Part shown: positions 24,401 through 36,500 of the stretch, one piece after another
How positions within the stretch are numbered: position 1 is the stretch's first letter
How the letters are laid out: every line of letters starts with the position of its first letter
NCBI GenBank assembly: GCA_963924555.1
Contig: OZ004593.1
Span: 5,514,480-5,578,479 of the forward strand
Reading direction: 5' to 3'
DNA from: Crambe crambe
Lineage: Eukaryota; Porifera; Demospongiae; Poecilosclerida; Crambeidae
DNA length: 64,000 nt
Translations under genes and position numbers: made by a program
The notes under the pieces: generated by a model
Told to the model about the DNA's origin: nothing
The model's input: only the letters and a program-made list of their open reading frames with translations
Database searches by the model: none

Positions 24401-25536
24401 TTATGTGGTTAGTTACATTTAAGGTAGGCAGGGGTATCTCTGGACATGGGATAACTTCGGACTTTTGACTTTTTTCCAGAAACTACAAAGATTGAGAGGC
24501 AGTCTTTATACCTGCAGTAACTATAACTGCTATCTGTTTAAATGCATGCTCTTCTTTCACCGTTCTGGACTGCATCGTGCCCCGAAATCTATAATCGTCA
24601 AACTGAAACTTTACGTAGCTATGAATTTTTCCCGATAACTTCACAAGAGTAAGTGCTAAAATAATAACTGTTTGGGGCCTTGAGTTCAGCTTCTTCTTGA
24701 ACTTTGCTGCTCGATCATAGCTGCTTCCATTCCAAATTCCCAATTGAAAGTTCATCCGGAGTTGCCCCTGTCTACCTTAATAGCTAAAGCTATGTGTGCC
24801 ATTAAAAAAGAGCATATTTTTGTTGCACTAACTTAAGCAGCTATCCAATGAGTTGACTGGAATGTTTGTGCTTTGAATATCAATGAGGGAGCTGATGAGA
24901 AAAATTGGTTTGGCAAAATATAAAAAATGAGTGTGCTTGCTGTGGCAGGTAACTCATGATTACTATTAGCTAAATGCTCACAATACATAGGCATAGGAAC
25001 CAGGGGGCAGGGGGGGGGGGGGCCTTAGGCATATCCCATTAATACTTCCAGACATGAAGTGGAATTACACTTCTGGTGCTACATAGCTAACTTGTTCACT
25101 TCCCAAGAATACATTATTGAACTGCAAAAGAGATGTTTATATTATTTTGGAAAGTTTTAATAATATTAACGTAGCTAGCTAATTATCAATAGGGTAGAAG
25201 CTTCTACACAAAATTTCCCAACTTCCCCCCAAAATTCATCATCACATGCACAAACCAAAGTTTATAATATTGGTGACGTAAACTCAGATTTGCCTCTTGA
25301 CATGCAATCTAAGGGGATCTAAAAGTCAAAATTTTCCCAGGGGAGCATGCCCCTGGACCCCCCTAGATGGCACACTTCCTGCGCTATATAGCCTAGCTAC
25401 TGCCCCCCTGACCAAAATTATGCCTATGTAACACCCACCCACCTTTAGCTAAAGAGTGTCAGCCCAGCATCCATTCCTAGTTAATAATCTTGACTTTTAG
25501 ACTTAGCTATTATCTTACCTCATGATCTGTTGGCAT
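21407..25536 (-). CDS. Receptor paralogue b, probably defective
   Basis: Exons by homology: 25519-25536 (MPTDHE), 22633-22693 (signal peptide, FKAALILSVFIPLVSSQ), 21960-22559 (ectodomain), 21407-21735 (stalk, helix, tail); 335 aa if spliced like its sisters. The exon-2 donor is lost: CTCAAATA is followed by GGCATGG instead of GTAAGTGC. Reading on reaches a stop at 21949, giving a product with no membrane anchor. Otherwise the ectodomain ([35 protein letters not shown]) and tail (EYEQVDV, ARYMEVGE) are preserved. Intron 0 holds a SINE, a TTAA MITE and a G-rich element. It may be a pseudogene or encode a secreted form; mRNA would decide. Confidence 0.6.
23642..24035 (+). mobile_element. tRNA-derived SINE with (GT)n tail
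   Basis: The 5' end is tRNA-like. GTCACTG (23644-23650) pairs with CAGTGAC (23709-23715) as an acceptor stem; TGGCAGTTAAGTGG resembles box A and GAGTTCGAGTCCC fits box B of RNA polymerase III promoters. The T stem is imperfect, so it is not a functional tRNA. A ~300-bp body follows, including ATCCAGCTGAAAATGGGTAC and CCTGG, and the element ends in (GT)n at 23991-24017. Right edge approximate. It lies in intron 0 of gene b. Confidence 0.7.
24423..24776. mobile_element. 354-bp MITE with TTAA target duplications
   Basis: Ends GGTAGGCAGGGGTATCTC and complement of GAGTTGCCCCTGTCTACC form imperfect inverted repeats. TTAA lies on both sides (24419-24422 and 24777-24780), which points to piggyBac- or Kolobok-type mobilisation. 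A 90-codon minus-strand frame inside (24483-24755) has no recognisable similarity. Confidence 0.7.
24986..25428. mobile_element. G-rich TIR element, copy 1
   Basis: Bounded by CATAGGCATAGGAACCAGGG and the complement of CCCCCCTGACC...ATGCCTATG. Inside are a 13-bp-plus G run and the block AGCATGCCCCTGGACCCCCC TAGATGGCAC, which recurs in copy 2 at 36834-37231. Non-coding. Confidence 0.6.
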
Positions 25537-26099
25537 CTTGAAGAAGCTATGCGCGTCACAGTCTGTCTGTCAAATTTTAGGCTTGCTAAGAGATAGTGCT
25601 GCAACAGTGCTGCTATTGCGCATTAACCATAAGCCACACCCTAAAATAATCGACTGGGGGCCCGGTAATCACATGCTTTTGAGTGCAATTTGGGTATAAT
25701 TGTATGAGAAACTGGCTACCTGGGAACCTGTATCAACCCAAGCATTCATTTCGCCTCATCCATTATAGCATATCCTTCTCTGCTAGCTAATGCTTACTTC
25801 GTGGCCATGGTCGGTCGATCTATTTCTGTTGTCCAATGGCGAGGCCATAGGGACATACAAAAATATTGCGCACAGCATTTTGCATATGCTTTACATTGCT
25901 AAGATTGATTGATTTAACCTTTGAACTTTATTAGAAACAATAATATTTGGCAGTAATGCACAGAGTCAGCTAGGTGCATAGCTACATGCTGTAATTAGCA
26001 GCTGAAAACAGAAGCAAGCATGAGGTATTCTTATGATGGATAGTTGCTGATGAGTTGAACACTTCATTGAAGCATGCACGCTCCTGTCCTCTGGCCTTT

Positions 26100-26362
26100 T
26101 CAGTAGGATTCTGCCATCCCCCCCCCCCCCCCCCCCCCCTTAATAACATCCTGAATGATCTCCTGATCTTCCATCTCCTCGTACGGTTGACACTTGCAGA
26201 GCGTAAATATCTCCCACATCACGACGCCATACGACCACACATCAGTCTTCTCTGAGAAACACCCAAAGAAGCTCTCAGATGCCATCCATCTGATGGGAAG
26301 CATGGCTCTTCCTTGCACTTTGTAGTACGACTGCTCATAAAGGTTCTTACTCGTTCCATGCC
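26100..26362 (-). pseudogene. Tyrosine-kinase exon fragment truncated by a C/G run
   Basis: After the acceptor TTTACAG the exon encodes the activation segment and following subdomains of a tyrosine kinase: KNLYEQSYYK (paired activation-loop Tyr), LPIRWMASES, then FSEKTDVWSYGVVMWEIFTL and CQPYEEMEDQEII. The glycine loop, the VAIK lysine, HRD and DFG are absent. It runs into a 22-base C run (26118-26139; poly-Gly in frame) and stops. The fragment is on the same strand as, and ~770 bp behind, the terminal exon of gene c. Its acceptor is phase 1, like the receptor terminal exons. It is best read as a remnant of a receptor tyrosine kinase in which this ectodomain family was once joined to a kinase; that link is inference. 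Confidence 0.8.
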
Positions 26363-26752
26363 CTGTAAACATTAGAATTTTGGTCTGATGGCAACTTATC
26401 CTTAATCTTAGATCTTAAATTCATTCCTGATCTAAAAACAACCCTAATATCAAATCTTCTACAAACCCTTCACTAAGGTTTTTAAAATATGGAATTACTA
26501 CTAACTGTTTTGTCTTTCTTTCCTATTACTATTATCATCTCTAGGTTTTAGAAATTCCTCTGGGTAACCATTCTTTACAAAAACTTTCCTAAGATGCATT
26601 TCTTCCTTAACTAAGTCAGTATCATGTTTATCATACAAGCTTTTAATGACCCCTCTTTTTACATGTACAAGAAGGTATGACCTATAATTTTCTGTGTGTG
26701 TTTGTTAAGAGATGTATCTTCATCTGTTTGAGCATTCGACACTGACATGATC

Positions 26753-26990
26753 TTGTCAGTGGCATAGGAAGATGGTTTTCCTTAGGGTGGCCTAGACGTG
26801 CGCGGAAATTTACATTATATGCTAACCTTGGATTCCAGTGGTGTCCTGCTACTTCCTGCGTCTACTAACATGACTGGTTTGTGGGAAGCTGTAAATTGTA
26901 ATTCTTACCACAAGCACTTCTATAAACGCTTGCATTATGGGCGCTACTAATTAGGATACGCATTACCTCAAAAATTAAGGGTGGCTCTGG
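26753..26990. mobile_element. ~240-bp insertion in unit c spacer
   Basis: Units b and d run without it from CATGATCTTGTTAG to AACAAGTATTGTGT. In unit c extra sequence begins CAGTGGCATAGGAAGATGG and ends GGTGGCTCTGGCCTAG. The CAGTGGC start resembles hAT-type ends, but I see no clear target duplication. Confidence 0.5.
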
Positions 26991-27131
26991 CCTAGAACAA
27001 GTATTGTGTATGTGCATAGCTAATAGTAATTTATCTACGTAGCCATAGTCTTGTTAGCTACAGATCTAGCTAGCTATCAATATCCAACTTGTAAAAATTG
27101 ACACACAAGATAAGCTATTTTTTATAATTGG

Positions 27132-28884
27132 CTAAGTGTAAGTGCCATATGCTTCATTCTCCTTGAGTTCAATGGTGATACCTCCTTGCTCTCCAACCTC
27201 CATGTACGTAGCATCATTGCCACCCCTCACAGCTACATCTTCCACATCAACCTGCTCATACTCCTGCCCCTCTCCTCCTGCTGAGGCTCCTGTTTCAGTC
27301 CCTCCTGATCTGAACTTTGGATGGCACTTGCAGATGACAACCTGCACCACCACAAAGATGACTGTGGCCAGTAGAGCTGTGACAATGACTGCAATGACAG
27401 CTGACAAGATGGCTGGAGTGCTGGAACATTCACAGACTTCAGACAGGGGAGAACTTGTGGTAGGGACAGAGTCTACAGAGTATATAAATGACTAGTGACA
27501 GTCCTCATAAATAGATTTTTAAATAGGGAACCACATAGCTACATAGCTACAACTATTATTATAGCTAACATGAATGAAGTGAACAAGGCAGCTGCATGCA
27601 TGCACACTTGCACAGTTTGTACTCACATAGCATAGGGTTATAGGCTATGTAGCTGAATTATGGTCACAATGAGGATAATGAGGCTGAAGCCTCACCCTAA
27701 CCATGCACATGCACTTACTATTTGAGGTGATGGTGCTGGCAGTTGTAGTTGGTGATGCTGTTGTATCTGGTAGTGATGTTGTTATATTAGGTGGTGTTGT
27801 AGTAGGTGGATTGAGGATGACATTTGGTGGACAGTTAGGATTTCCACCATAGAAGGTCACCTCAGCAAGGTGCACCCAGTCAGAGTCCTGGTCAAGGTCA
27901 AATTGTAGACCAATTACTGGTTGAGAAACAGTGGCTGACAAACACACTCTCACAAGATACTTACAGGAGGTGAGGGAACTGACAGAGATCGAACCAACAT
28001 TATCGAAGGGCTGACCTCTAGCTGTGGCTCTTAAGAGGTGGATGCCAGTAGTTGCTATCCCCCACTGTGGACAGTTGAACATCACCACCTCAATTCCAAA
28101 ATAGCCTGGTGTGTCAGTGAAGTCAAAGATGACAACAGTCGAGGATTGTATTGTGTTTATAGTGAGTAGTTGACTTGCCCACATGTCACCATCTAGTTCA
28201 GTGAGTGTGGGGACACGCCCATCAAACAGAATACTGGAGGTTGGTTGCAGACAGGTTGTCCTTGTGTCATCCATACTAACACTAGAACAGTTTCCAGTAG
28301 GAGATGATCCATTCACTGAAGTACCAGTGGGAAATGTGTAGCGTTCAGGATAGACTGTGGAATAGGAGGGAATTACAGTAATCTTGTAACTGGCCACTGA
28401 GAAGGAATTTGTATGGTCCTGTTAGTACTGTATTAGCTCTACCTTGAGATGAGATAAGAGGAAGAAAGATACTCAAAATGAGTGCTGCTCTGAACTTGTA
28501 TAATACCTAACGTATTTAAAAAAATGTTAAGCATGGACACATCTATCGGGGCCTGCAATGTGATCTATAATTCTTTTGTCTTGGAAATAGACTGGTCCCA
28601 GTTGCAATATTTCTATCCAAATTGAGTCTCTTGTGTGAAGCATAATAAAAACCACTAAAACCCATGTGCATGTATATTATAGCTGATTTACTAGAAAGAT
28701 TATTATTTTGTGGCCATCTCCAGTACAGTACACCTATAGGCACAACAGAGACTGACTAGAATTGAGTCAGTCACAAAACAAACACGAGGCAACAATGACT
28801 GACCACAGACCATATTCCACAATATTCGACTATGATTACTGCAATTTATTTATTTATTTATTTATTTATTTATTTGTTTGTTTG

Positions 28885-28915
<31 letters not shown>

Positions 28916-30188
28916 TTTGTTTGTTTGTTTGTTTATTTATTTATTTGTTTATTTATTTATTTATTTGAATTATAGTGGAATCTACAAGAATTGGAAAGGT
29001 CCTCTGCTTCAGAGTTTCTAGTTTCCCTCCCACGGAATAATGCTGAAGATTTGAGATTCTAAGCATGCAAGAAGGTAATATTGAGCGACAATTTCAATGT
29101 TAATACTACATTTTGCATGCAACTTGATGATCTATGATCTACGTAGTGGATGCAGAGCAGCACTGCTCATCTAACTTTCCTCAGAAAGAGCATTATCTCT
29201 GTTGTAAGACCTTTCAAGCTACAGTACAATATATCTATAAACACCAGGAAATAAAGAAATTTGAGTGATAGGTTCCTAGCATGAGAATCCAAGAATACAA
29301 TAATTCATAAAAATATAGCTATGTATCAATATAATTATTATTGTACATAATATTATTGAGACAATATGGCACTTGTTTATCTCAGAGAGAAAGAGAAGAT
29401 CAGCTATGACAGTGCATTACACATTTTCACCATCCTAGAGACCCCAAACTTTTAAATTCATACTGCACATGCACATACGCGTGCGCAGTGAAAATTCTAT
29501 TCCATGAATGGAGTCCCGGAACCTTTCTGTTCCGTTCCGTTCCATTCAGTTCCATTCCGTTCCATAGAATAGTGAGGCCCATATGAAGATTTGATTGAGC
29601 TCTTTCAGTGCACATAATTATTTCTTGTGAGAGATCCCCCACAATTATATACGTGACTCAGTATATAGAAGAAAGAAACCACTTATGCTAATACAATGTA
29701 TAAATTGAACCATTAAAATACACACAGATAATGTACCTACACATCAGCTACAACATGATAAACAAAGTATTAGCTCTCAGAGTCAGAGTGAAGCATTTGG
29801 CATCCCAGGCCCCCCAGGTAAGAACCTGAACATGCAAGCATTTTAAAGCAGCGATCAATCCAAATATCTTCTTGCTATAGCTACCAGATCTGATCAAAAG
29901 AACTGATACTGATGCCAGCTAGTCCAACTAGCTGGTCTAGCTACTGTGCTTAACTGGTCAGTTTTTCCCCACTAACGTAAAAAAATGAGTGTGCTTGCTT
30001 TGCACCTCACTAAGTGGCAGCTAACTCAAATACTCACAATATTAAGCACCATGTCCATGGCAATACATTGACTAAACCACCCCCCAATGCAGTGTTTTTC
30101 TAGTTCCGCTAGAGAATGTCAGCCCAACATCCTAGTAAGTTAATAATCTTGACTTGTAGACTTAGCTTACCTCATGAACGGTTGGCAT
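27132..30188 (-). CDS. Receptor paralogue c, single-pass membrane protein
   Basis: Exons: 30171-30188 (MPTVHE), 28443-28506 (signal peptide, FRAALILSIFLPLISSQ), 27719-28354 (ectodomain), 27132-27472 (stalk, helix, tail); 352 aa, all borders GT..AG, all joins in frame. The ectodomain is the most diverged of the set ([36 protein letters not shown]) and is followed by a Thr/Pro stalk with N-linked-type sites. Helix [20 protein letters not shown], basic stop-transfer KCHPKF, tail EYEQVDV and ATYMEVGE. No TM2 exon is visible behind it; a kinase fragment lies there instead. Probably acts at the cell surface. Ligand and signalling are unknown; YxxV motifs suggest recruitment of SH2 proteins. Confidence 0.78.
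28837..28966 (+). repeat. (TTTA)n / (TTTG)n microsatellite
   Basis: About 130 bp of TTTA units with short TTTG interruptions, in intron 0 of gene c. Confidence 0.95.
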
Positions 30189-30597
30189 CTTGAAGAAGTT
30201 ATGCACGTCACAGATACTTGTTGCAGCACACGCATAAGCCATAAACCATAAGCCACACCCAAAAATAAAAACATGCAGATTGTTTCCTGTGTCAAAGCAT
30301 AGATATCTATGGTCAAAGTGATAGGGGGGGGGGGGGGGGGATAGTGACTGGGGGCTCTAGCTAAAGAGCTAGAGAGATTTATGGAGCAAAATTAATTGTT
30401 ACAAGGGAATCCTGTTTCCTGTCATGTAGCTATGCTAATAAAAAAGAAGCCTTAAAATTATAGCTAAACATGAGCTAGTGGCCTAGGCTCAGCTATTGAA
30501 ACTGAATGGTACCTAGCTTACAAAATTAATGATCAATAGTCCAAAACATTATTTTTCCATGAAAGGCCTTATTCTCACTTAGTTCAATCGCATCTCC

Positions 30598-30887
30598 TCA
30601 ATCTCCAATTTCCATATATGTGGGATTATTACTACCAATAATCACAACCACACTTCCCTCATCCCCATGCACCCATCTCTTCATGTACACCTCCTCCTCC
30701 CCCTCCCTCTCCCGTCCTCTTTTCCCAGTTCCTCCAGGACTGGACTTTGTATGGCATTTGCAGATAGCAATCTGCACTAGTAAAAAGACAACTGTGGCCA
30801 GCAGGGCTGTGTGATGACAACTGATCATAGGATAATGATATTGGAAAAGGAGAGAATTGAAAAAGATAGCACATCTATGAATAGCGC
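30598..30887 (-). other. Alternative terminal exon TM2 of unit d, open
   Basis: Begins after TTCCTGCAG; in phase 1, the phase of exon 2, it is open for 96 codons to the stop. It encodes AIHRCAIFF, a hydrophobic helix (TALLATVVFLLVQIAIC), KCHTKSSPGGTG, an acidic, Gly-rich region with VYMKRW, and a final NPTYMEIGD. If exon 2 of gene d (31772-32416) splices here instead of to 31166-31518, a 335-aa isoform with a different tail results. The stop is TGA where unit e has CGA, so the last tyrosine of the longer tail (NKAYD in unit e) is lost. Confidence 0.6.
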
Positions 30888-31165
30888 CTGCAGGAATGAA
30901 AATACCGAAAACCAAAAAATATGGGCACAGCCAGCTATATTATTATAGTTAGCTCACTAGCAGTATATACGATGTGTCTTCATCTATTTGACCATAACAC
31001 AAATTCAACACTGACATGACTGATCTTGTTAGTTAAATATCATAGCATTAGAACAAGTATTGTGTATGTACGTATGTGTGTGGATAGCTGCTAATAGTAG
31101 TCTTGTTAGCTACAGATCTAGCTAGCTATCAATATCCAACTTGTAAAAATCGACACACAGGATAA

Positions 31166-33520
31166 CTAAGTGTAAGTGCCATATGCTTCATTCTCCTTGA
31201 GTTCAATGGTGTTACCTCCTTGCTCTCCAACCTCCATGTATGTAGCATCATTGCCACCCCTCACAGCTACACCTTCCACATCGACCTGCTCATACTCCTG
31301 CCCCTCCCCTCCTGCTGAGGCTCCTGTCTCAGTCCCTCCAGGTCTGAACTTTGGATGACACTTGCAGATGACAACCTGCACCACCACAAAGATGACTATG
31401 GCCAGTAGAGCTGTGACAATGACTGCAATGACAGCTGACAAGATGGCTGGAGTGTTGGAACAGGAAGGAGTCGAGGGACTAATTTCAGACAGGGAGGAAC
31501 TTGTAGTAGGGACAGAGTCTACAGTATAAAGTGATAATCATTAATTAGGAGCTAGTGACAGTCTTCATACGTACAAACTGAATAGGAAATACCAGCCATA
31601 GCCATACAGCTACATAGCTAGTATAACATTATAAGTGAAGTGTAATATATCAAGCAAGACAGCTATGTAGAAAATAAAAGCAGTCTGCATGGTGAGGCTA
31701 GCTTCACCCTAGTGATTCAGAAAGTGAAGGTCCACAACTACCATCATACACTAACATACACATGCACTTACTATTCACAGTCGTAGTTGGTGACGTTGTA
31801 GTTGGTGGCATTGTATCTGGTGGTGGTGTTGTATCTGGTGGTGATGTTGTAGGTGGTGGTGTTAGGATGATGTTTGGTGAACAGGTGGAACCTCTGGGAT
31901 AGAAGGTCACCTCAGCAAGGTGCACCCAGTCAGAGTCCTGGTCAAGGATGAATTGTAGACCAATTAGTGGTTGAGAAATAGTGGTTGATAAACACACTCT
32001 CACGAGATACTTACAGGAGGTGAGGGAACTGACAGAGATGGAACCAAGATGATTGAAGGGCTGACTTCTAGCTGTGGCTCCTAAGAGGTGGATGGTAGTA
32101 AATGCTATCCCCCGCTGTGGACAGTTGAATATCACCACCTCAATTCTCTTTGCTCTGTCAGAGCCTGGTGTATCAGTGAAGTCAAGGATGACATTAGTCT
32201 GGGGTTGCATAGTGTTTATAGTGAGTAATTGATTTGCCCACATGTCACCATCTAGTCCAGTGAGTGTGGGGATATGCCCATCAAACAGAACACCAGAGTT
32301 TGGTGGTTGAAAACAGGTTGTCATTGTGCTATCATTCTGCAGTCTAGAACAGTTTCCAGTAGGAGATGATCCATTCACTGATGTACCAGTGAGAAATGTG
32401 TAGCGTTCAGGATAGACTAAACAGAATGTTGGGAGAAAATTTTTTAAAAGAATGCAAGCCAACTCTATGATCACCACGAAATGATACGGATTCACAAAAA
32501 CATGGTTCATACTTAGGCCTTGCCTTGGCACATTATGCCGGCATAATTTTGAGCATACAAACATTGTTGTAAGGCAAGCATAATCAGCACATATGCTTAA
32601 TTAGCATGACACTCAATTCTACAGTCTTGCAGTGAGCAGTTTATCAGTAAACTGTCTTTTTAGCATTGAAAAAGAAAGCTCTTTCAGTATCAGCTGATTC
32701 ACAAGCCATGAACACAATTATCACAAACCCAGGGTCAGATTACTGAGGTCAAAGGTCAATAATACCAGTGCAGCATAATGACATTGCACATGAGCATAAT
32801 AACAGAGCATACAAGAATAGCATACATAATGTGCCAAGACCTATTCACACTTCGAAATTTTATTCCAAATTTCACACTATACAGTATGCATACAATGTTA
32901 GACTCTTCAGCCACCAACTCCCCAGTGTGGAATAAGTAAACCAAGTACCTATTACATGGGACCTGGTAACACTACTCACCACACTATGTGTGCTAAGCCT
33001 AATCATCATGACAATCATCATGATAATCACATGATAATCACATGACTGCACACACCAGTCATCCATTTCCACTAAAATTTCATCAAATTTTACAGTGAAG
33101 CCTGACCAAGGCTGGACTCAAGCCAGACTAGTGAAGTCATCAGCAAGTCCAGGTAAAGGACTCAGCCTGGGGAAATAAGTATGTGCTCACACAGTGACAT
33201 ACCTTGAGATGAGACGAGAGGAAGAAGCAAAAAGAGTACACTCTTGAACAGGTATCCCTATAATAATTATAATCAACAACATAACAATCCAATTATAATG
33301 TCAGTGTGAACTCAGTGCATACTTCCTTTAACAATCACACCTGTGACCATTCTTCAAAAAAGTCTCTCAGAAAAATGTCTATGTATAGAGAAATAGTCTA
33401 TCAGTGGCAGAGATACTGGGGGGGGGGGGGGGGGGGCAGGGGGGCTCTAGCCCCCCCACTTTTTGACAGTTGATAATTGATTATTATTAGTACAATGTGG
33501 CATGTGCCACCAGCCCCCCC

Positions 33521-33551
<31 letters not shown>

Positions 33552-36500
33552 ACACACACTTTTGTTGTGGTGTTTCTGCCCCTGTCTATGTATATATTCC
33601 ACACGGAGATCTCAGACATCTTAGTGGTGAGAGTAAAAAGGTAAGGCAAAGTTGCAGTTGATTCAGCCATTATTTCTTAATATATATCTTTAGAATACAC
33701 TTTAGAATGAGAGTGACCGAACTACAAGAGAAAAGTAGTCCATTCTTTAACAAATTCATGCATGGAATTGACAGTCTTCATGGTTACAAGAAGACGTATG
33801 CAAGGGTAATACGTATGTAGCTAGCTATTATAATCTGACCCCAAAGGTATGACTGTGAAGCAAATAAACAAAACAAAATTAATGTACAAGCTATAAGCAG
33901 ATACAGCTAACTTAAAGGAAGCTAGCTAAAGTTAAGTTATTCTTTCCTAGAAAGGTGTATATATAACTGCATGCTATAAAACAGCTACGTATATTCTTCT
34001 GTAGGTGATAAAAATTATTAACAAAGTTCACGAGATGGCTAAAGAAGTTATTTTTTCGAAAGGTATATAACTGCATGCTATAAACATAAACTTATGTAGC
34101 TAGCTAGGACAAGACCACTCTATATCAGATATGTTATTTGGAATTCTTCATGGAACCACTGATCACATCCATCACACTACACCATCTTCCCATCTTCTTG
34201 TTGTCTGCAGTAGCAGATATTCTTGGTGTAACGTAGTGAGTAATAACTATTTCAAAATGAAAGTGTGTTTCGCATGTCTAAAGAATACTCTCTGTAAATA
34301 GTAATTAAGGTATGAACTGCATACCTATACTGTTTACAGGGAACATTCTTTGGTTATAAAGTACACACTCTTGTTTTTACGGTGAACCGAAAACAAGAGA
34401 CTATAGAATGACAAACTAAATTCAACATATCTATTGGGCCCTGGAGTGTGATCTATAATTCGTTTGGTCTTGAAAAGGTAGTCAACAGACTGGTCCCAGT
34501 TGCTGTACCACTACCCTTGCTGCACATGCACAACAAGGGATTAAGCAATCTGTTGGATGCTTATTATGCTAGCATATTTCATACTTATATACGTTTTCTT
34601 GAAACCATAATGCTGATAACATAAAGAGCACTCTCTTGGTGGATTGAGTGCATATTTTTCTTCACTGTAAAAATAGATGTGTAAAAACAACCCATTTGAG
34701 TTGCAAATTAGAACTCAAAAATGGGTTGTTTTTACACATTTCTTTTTATAGTGTTGCTGGCTCCGCCTCCAAGGCATTGGTTAATTCAATCCTGCTGTTA
34801 AAATATTTAAATGCACATATTAATTACTATTATACACATGCACATGAAAGCAAGTTTTAGTGGCCCTCAATTGGTCTGTGCTTCACAAAGAAACTAGAGC
34901 TCATTGAGTTCAATGCCCTGCTGTGAAGTGTCTGGTTGAAGCAAAATTACTAGGGAGGGCACTAGCCTACCTGCTCCAAATTTGGTAAGGATCACTAACT
35001 TTAACGTGTTGGCTGTAGTGTAGTACTAGTAACTACTAGAAAGATTTTTATGTGGCATGTACAACAGATTGAAAAGTTCTCTGTTTCTGAGTTTCTAGTT
35101 TTCCTCCCAGGCGCCAGCCAACCCATAGTTGTGGGAAAATCCCTGACCACAAATAGGAATACAGTGGTAACTTCAATAAGTTCTCAACAATGAACAATCT
35201 AAAGCATAATAGATCAAGGACTACTTTCATGCATGTGCATGTGTATGTAGTGTAGTTGATCTACTAGAAGGAATATCCATGTCCAATAAGAATTGGAAAG
35301 GTCCTCTGTTTCAGAGTTTCTAGTTTCCCTCCCAGTCCAAAATCCCTGACCACAAATAGGAAGTTGGGACCTCATCTGAAACGAAGAACAATCTAAAAGT
35401 ACCGTTATATACATGTACAAAATAACCTCCAAAAGAGGCTCTTTACAAAGGAGAAAAGGATGAGTCCCATGTGTGTGTATCCAAGGTTCCACTGTAAGGC
35501 CACTACAACTTGATTTCCTGTTTCTGGTCAGGGATTTTCCCACAACTGATGCGGGCAGGCGGAGTTTCAGCATTACAGCAACTAGCTCTTGTACTTGTAT
35601 AAACAATCACACAATCACATAATGTAACCATGATACTTGTACTGTATAAATAAACAATGATTATAATGAGTACAGTCTTTGCATTGAGGTATAAATAGTC
35701 AGCATCTGGAGCAGGCTCTACAGACGAGGCACTGTAGACACATATTGGTGGATATATTGATGTACTCTTCACTGCAAGAATGTACTGCAAGAATGTACTA
35801 ACTGTTCACTGCAAGAATCTTCCAAGGATAGATTATTAGATTGACAAAGAACACTGCAATTCACTAAAGCTGTTTGCTAAAACAAAACAAAAAAATAAAT
35901 AAAAACATATTTAAGTCTAGCTATAAATCCTCTAGCTACATTGTCACTGAAAAGATTACTGAGAAATTGATCCTAGATGCAGTTAAATACTCACCTATTC
36001 AGGGATCAGTTGCATAGAAGTCACTTCCCACAATGAGCTGCTTTACTGCAGGCTACTATGCATACGCATACCGCGTGTTTCCCAATTTGTTGATGTCGTT
36101 CTAAAACATGCGGGCGGCTGACCAGAAACAGGAAAACAAGTTGTAGTGGCCTAATCATTAAAAATATATATAGTTTGAATATTGCAATGTGTGTGCAATT
36201 CATTCTTGTGGCCAGTTATTGTAATTGTGGCCTTGTGGTTGTTTTTGTGACTGACTCAGTTCTAGTCAGTCTCTGTTGTGCCTATACTGAAAATTTCCCC
36301 AATTACAGTAATCCCTATAATCATTGTGTGTGCAATTGAGTCTGTTGTCTTTGGCTTTGTGACTGACTCTTTGTGTATGATTCTAGTTGGTCTCTTGTGC
36401 CCACCAAAATTTGGAATTCTTGTTAAAATACTGGAGGGGTTTGTTTGAGTTTCAACAATTCTTCCCAGAAATGAAGAATTGTCCTTGCACAGTCTCAAGT

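Noticed and set aside
30620-30814. Plus-strand frames opposite the TM2 and TM exons (for example 21417-21758, 27142-27495, 31176-31358) repeated in all units.
   Set aside because: They are antisense shadows of the conserved minus-strand exons, with Pro/Ser-rich composition dictated by the opposite frame.
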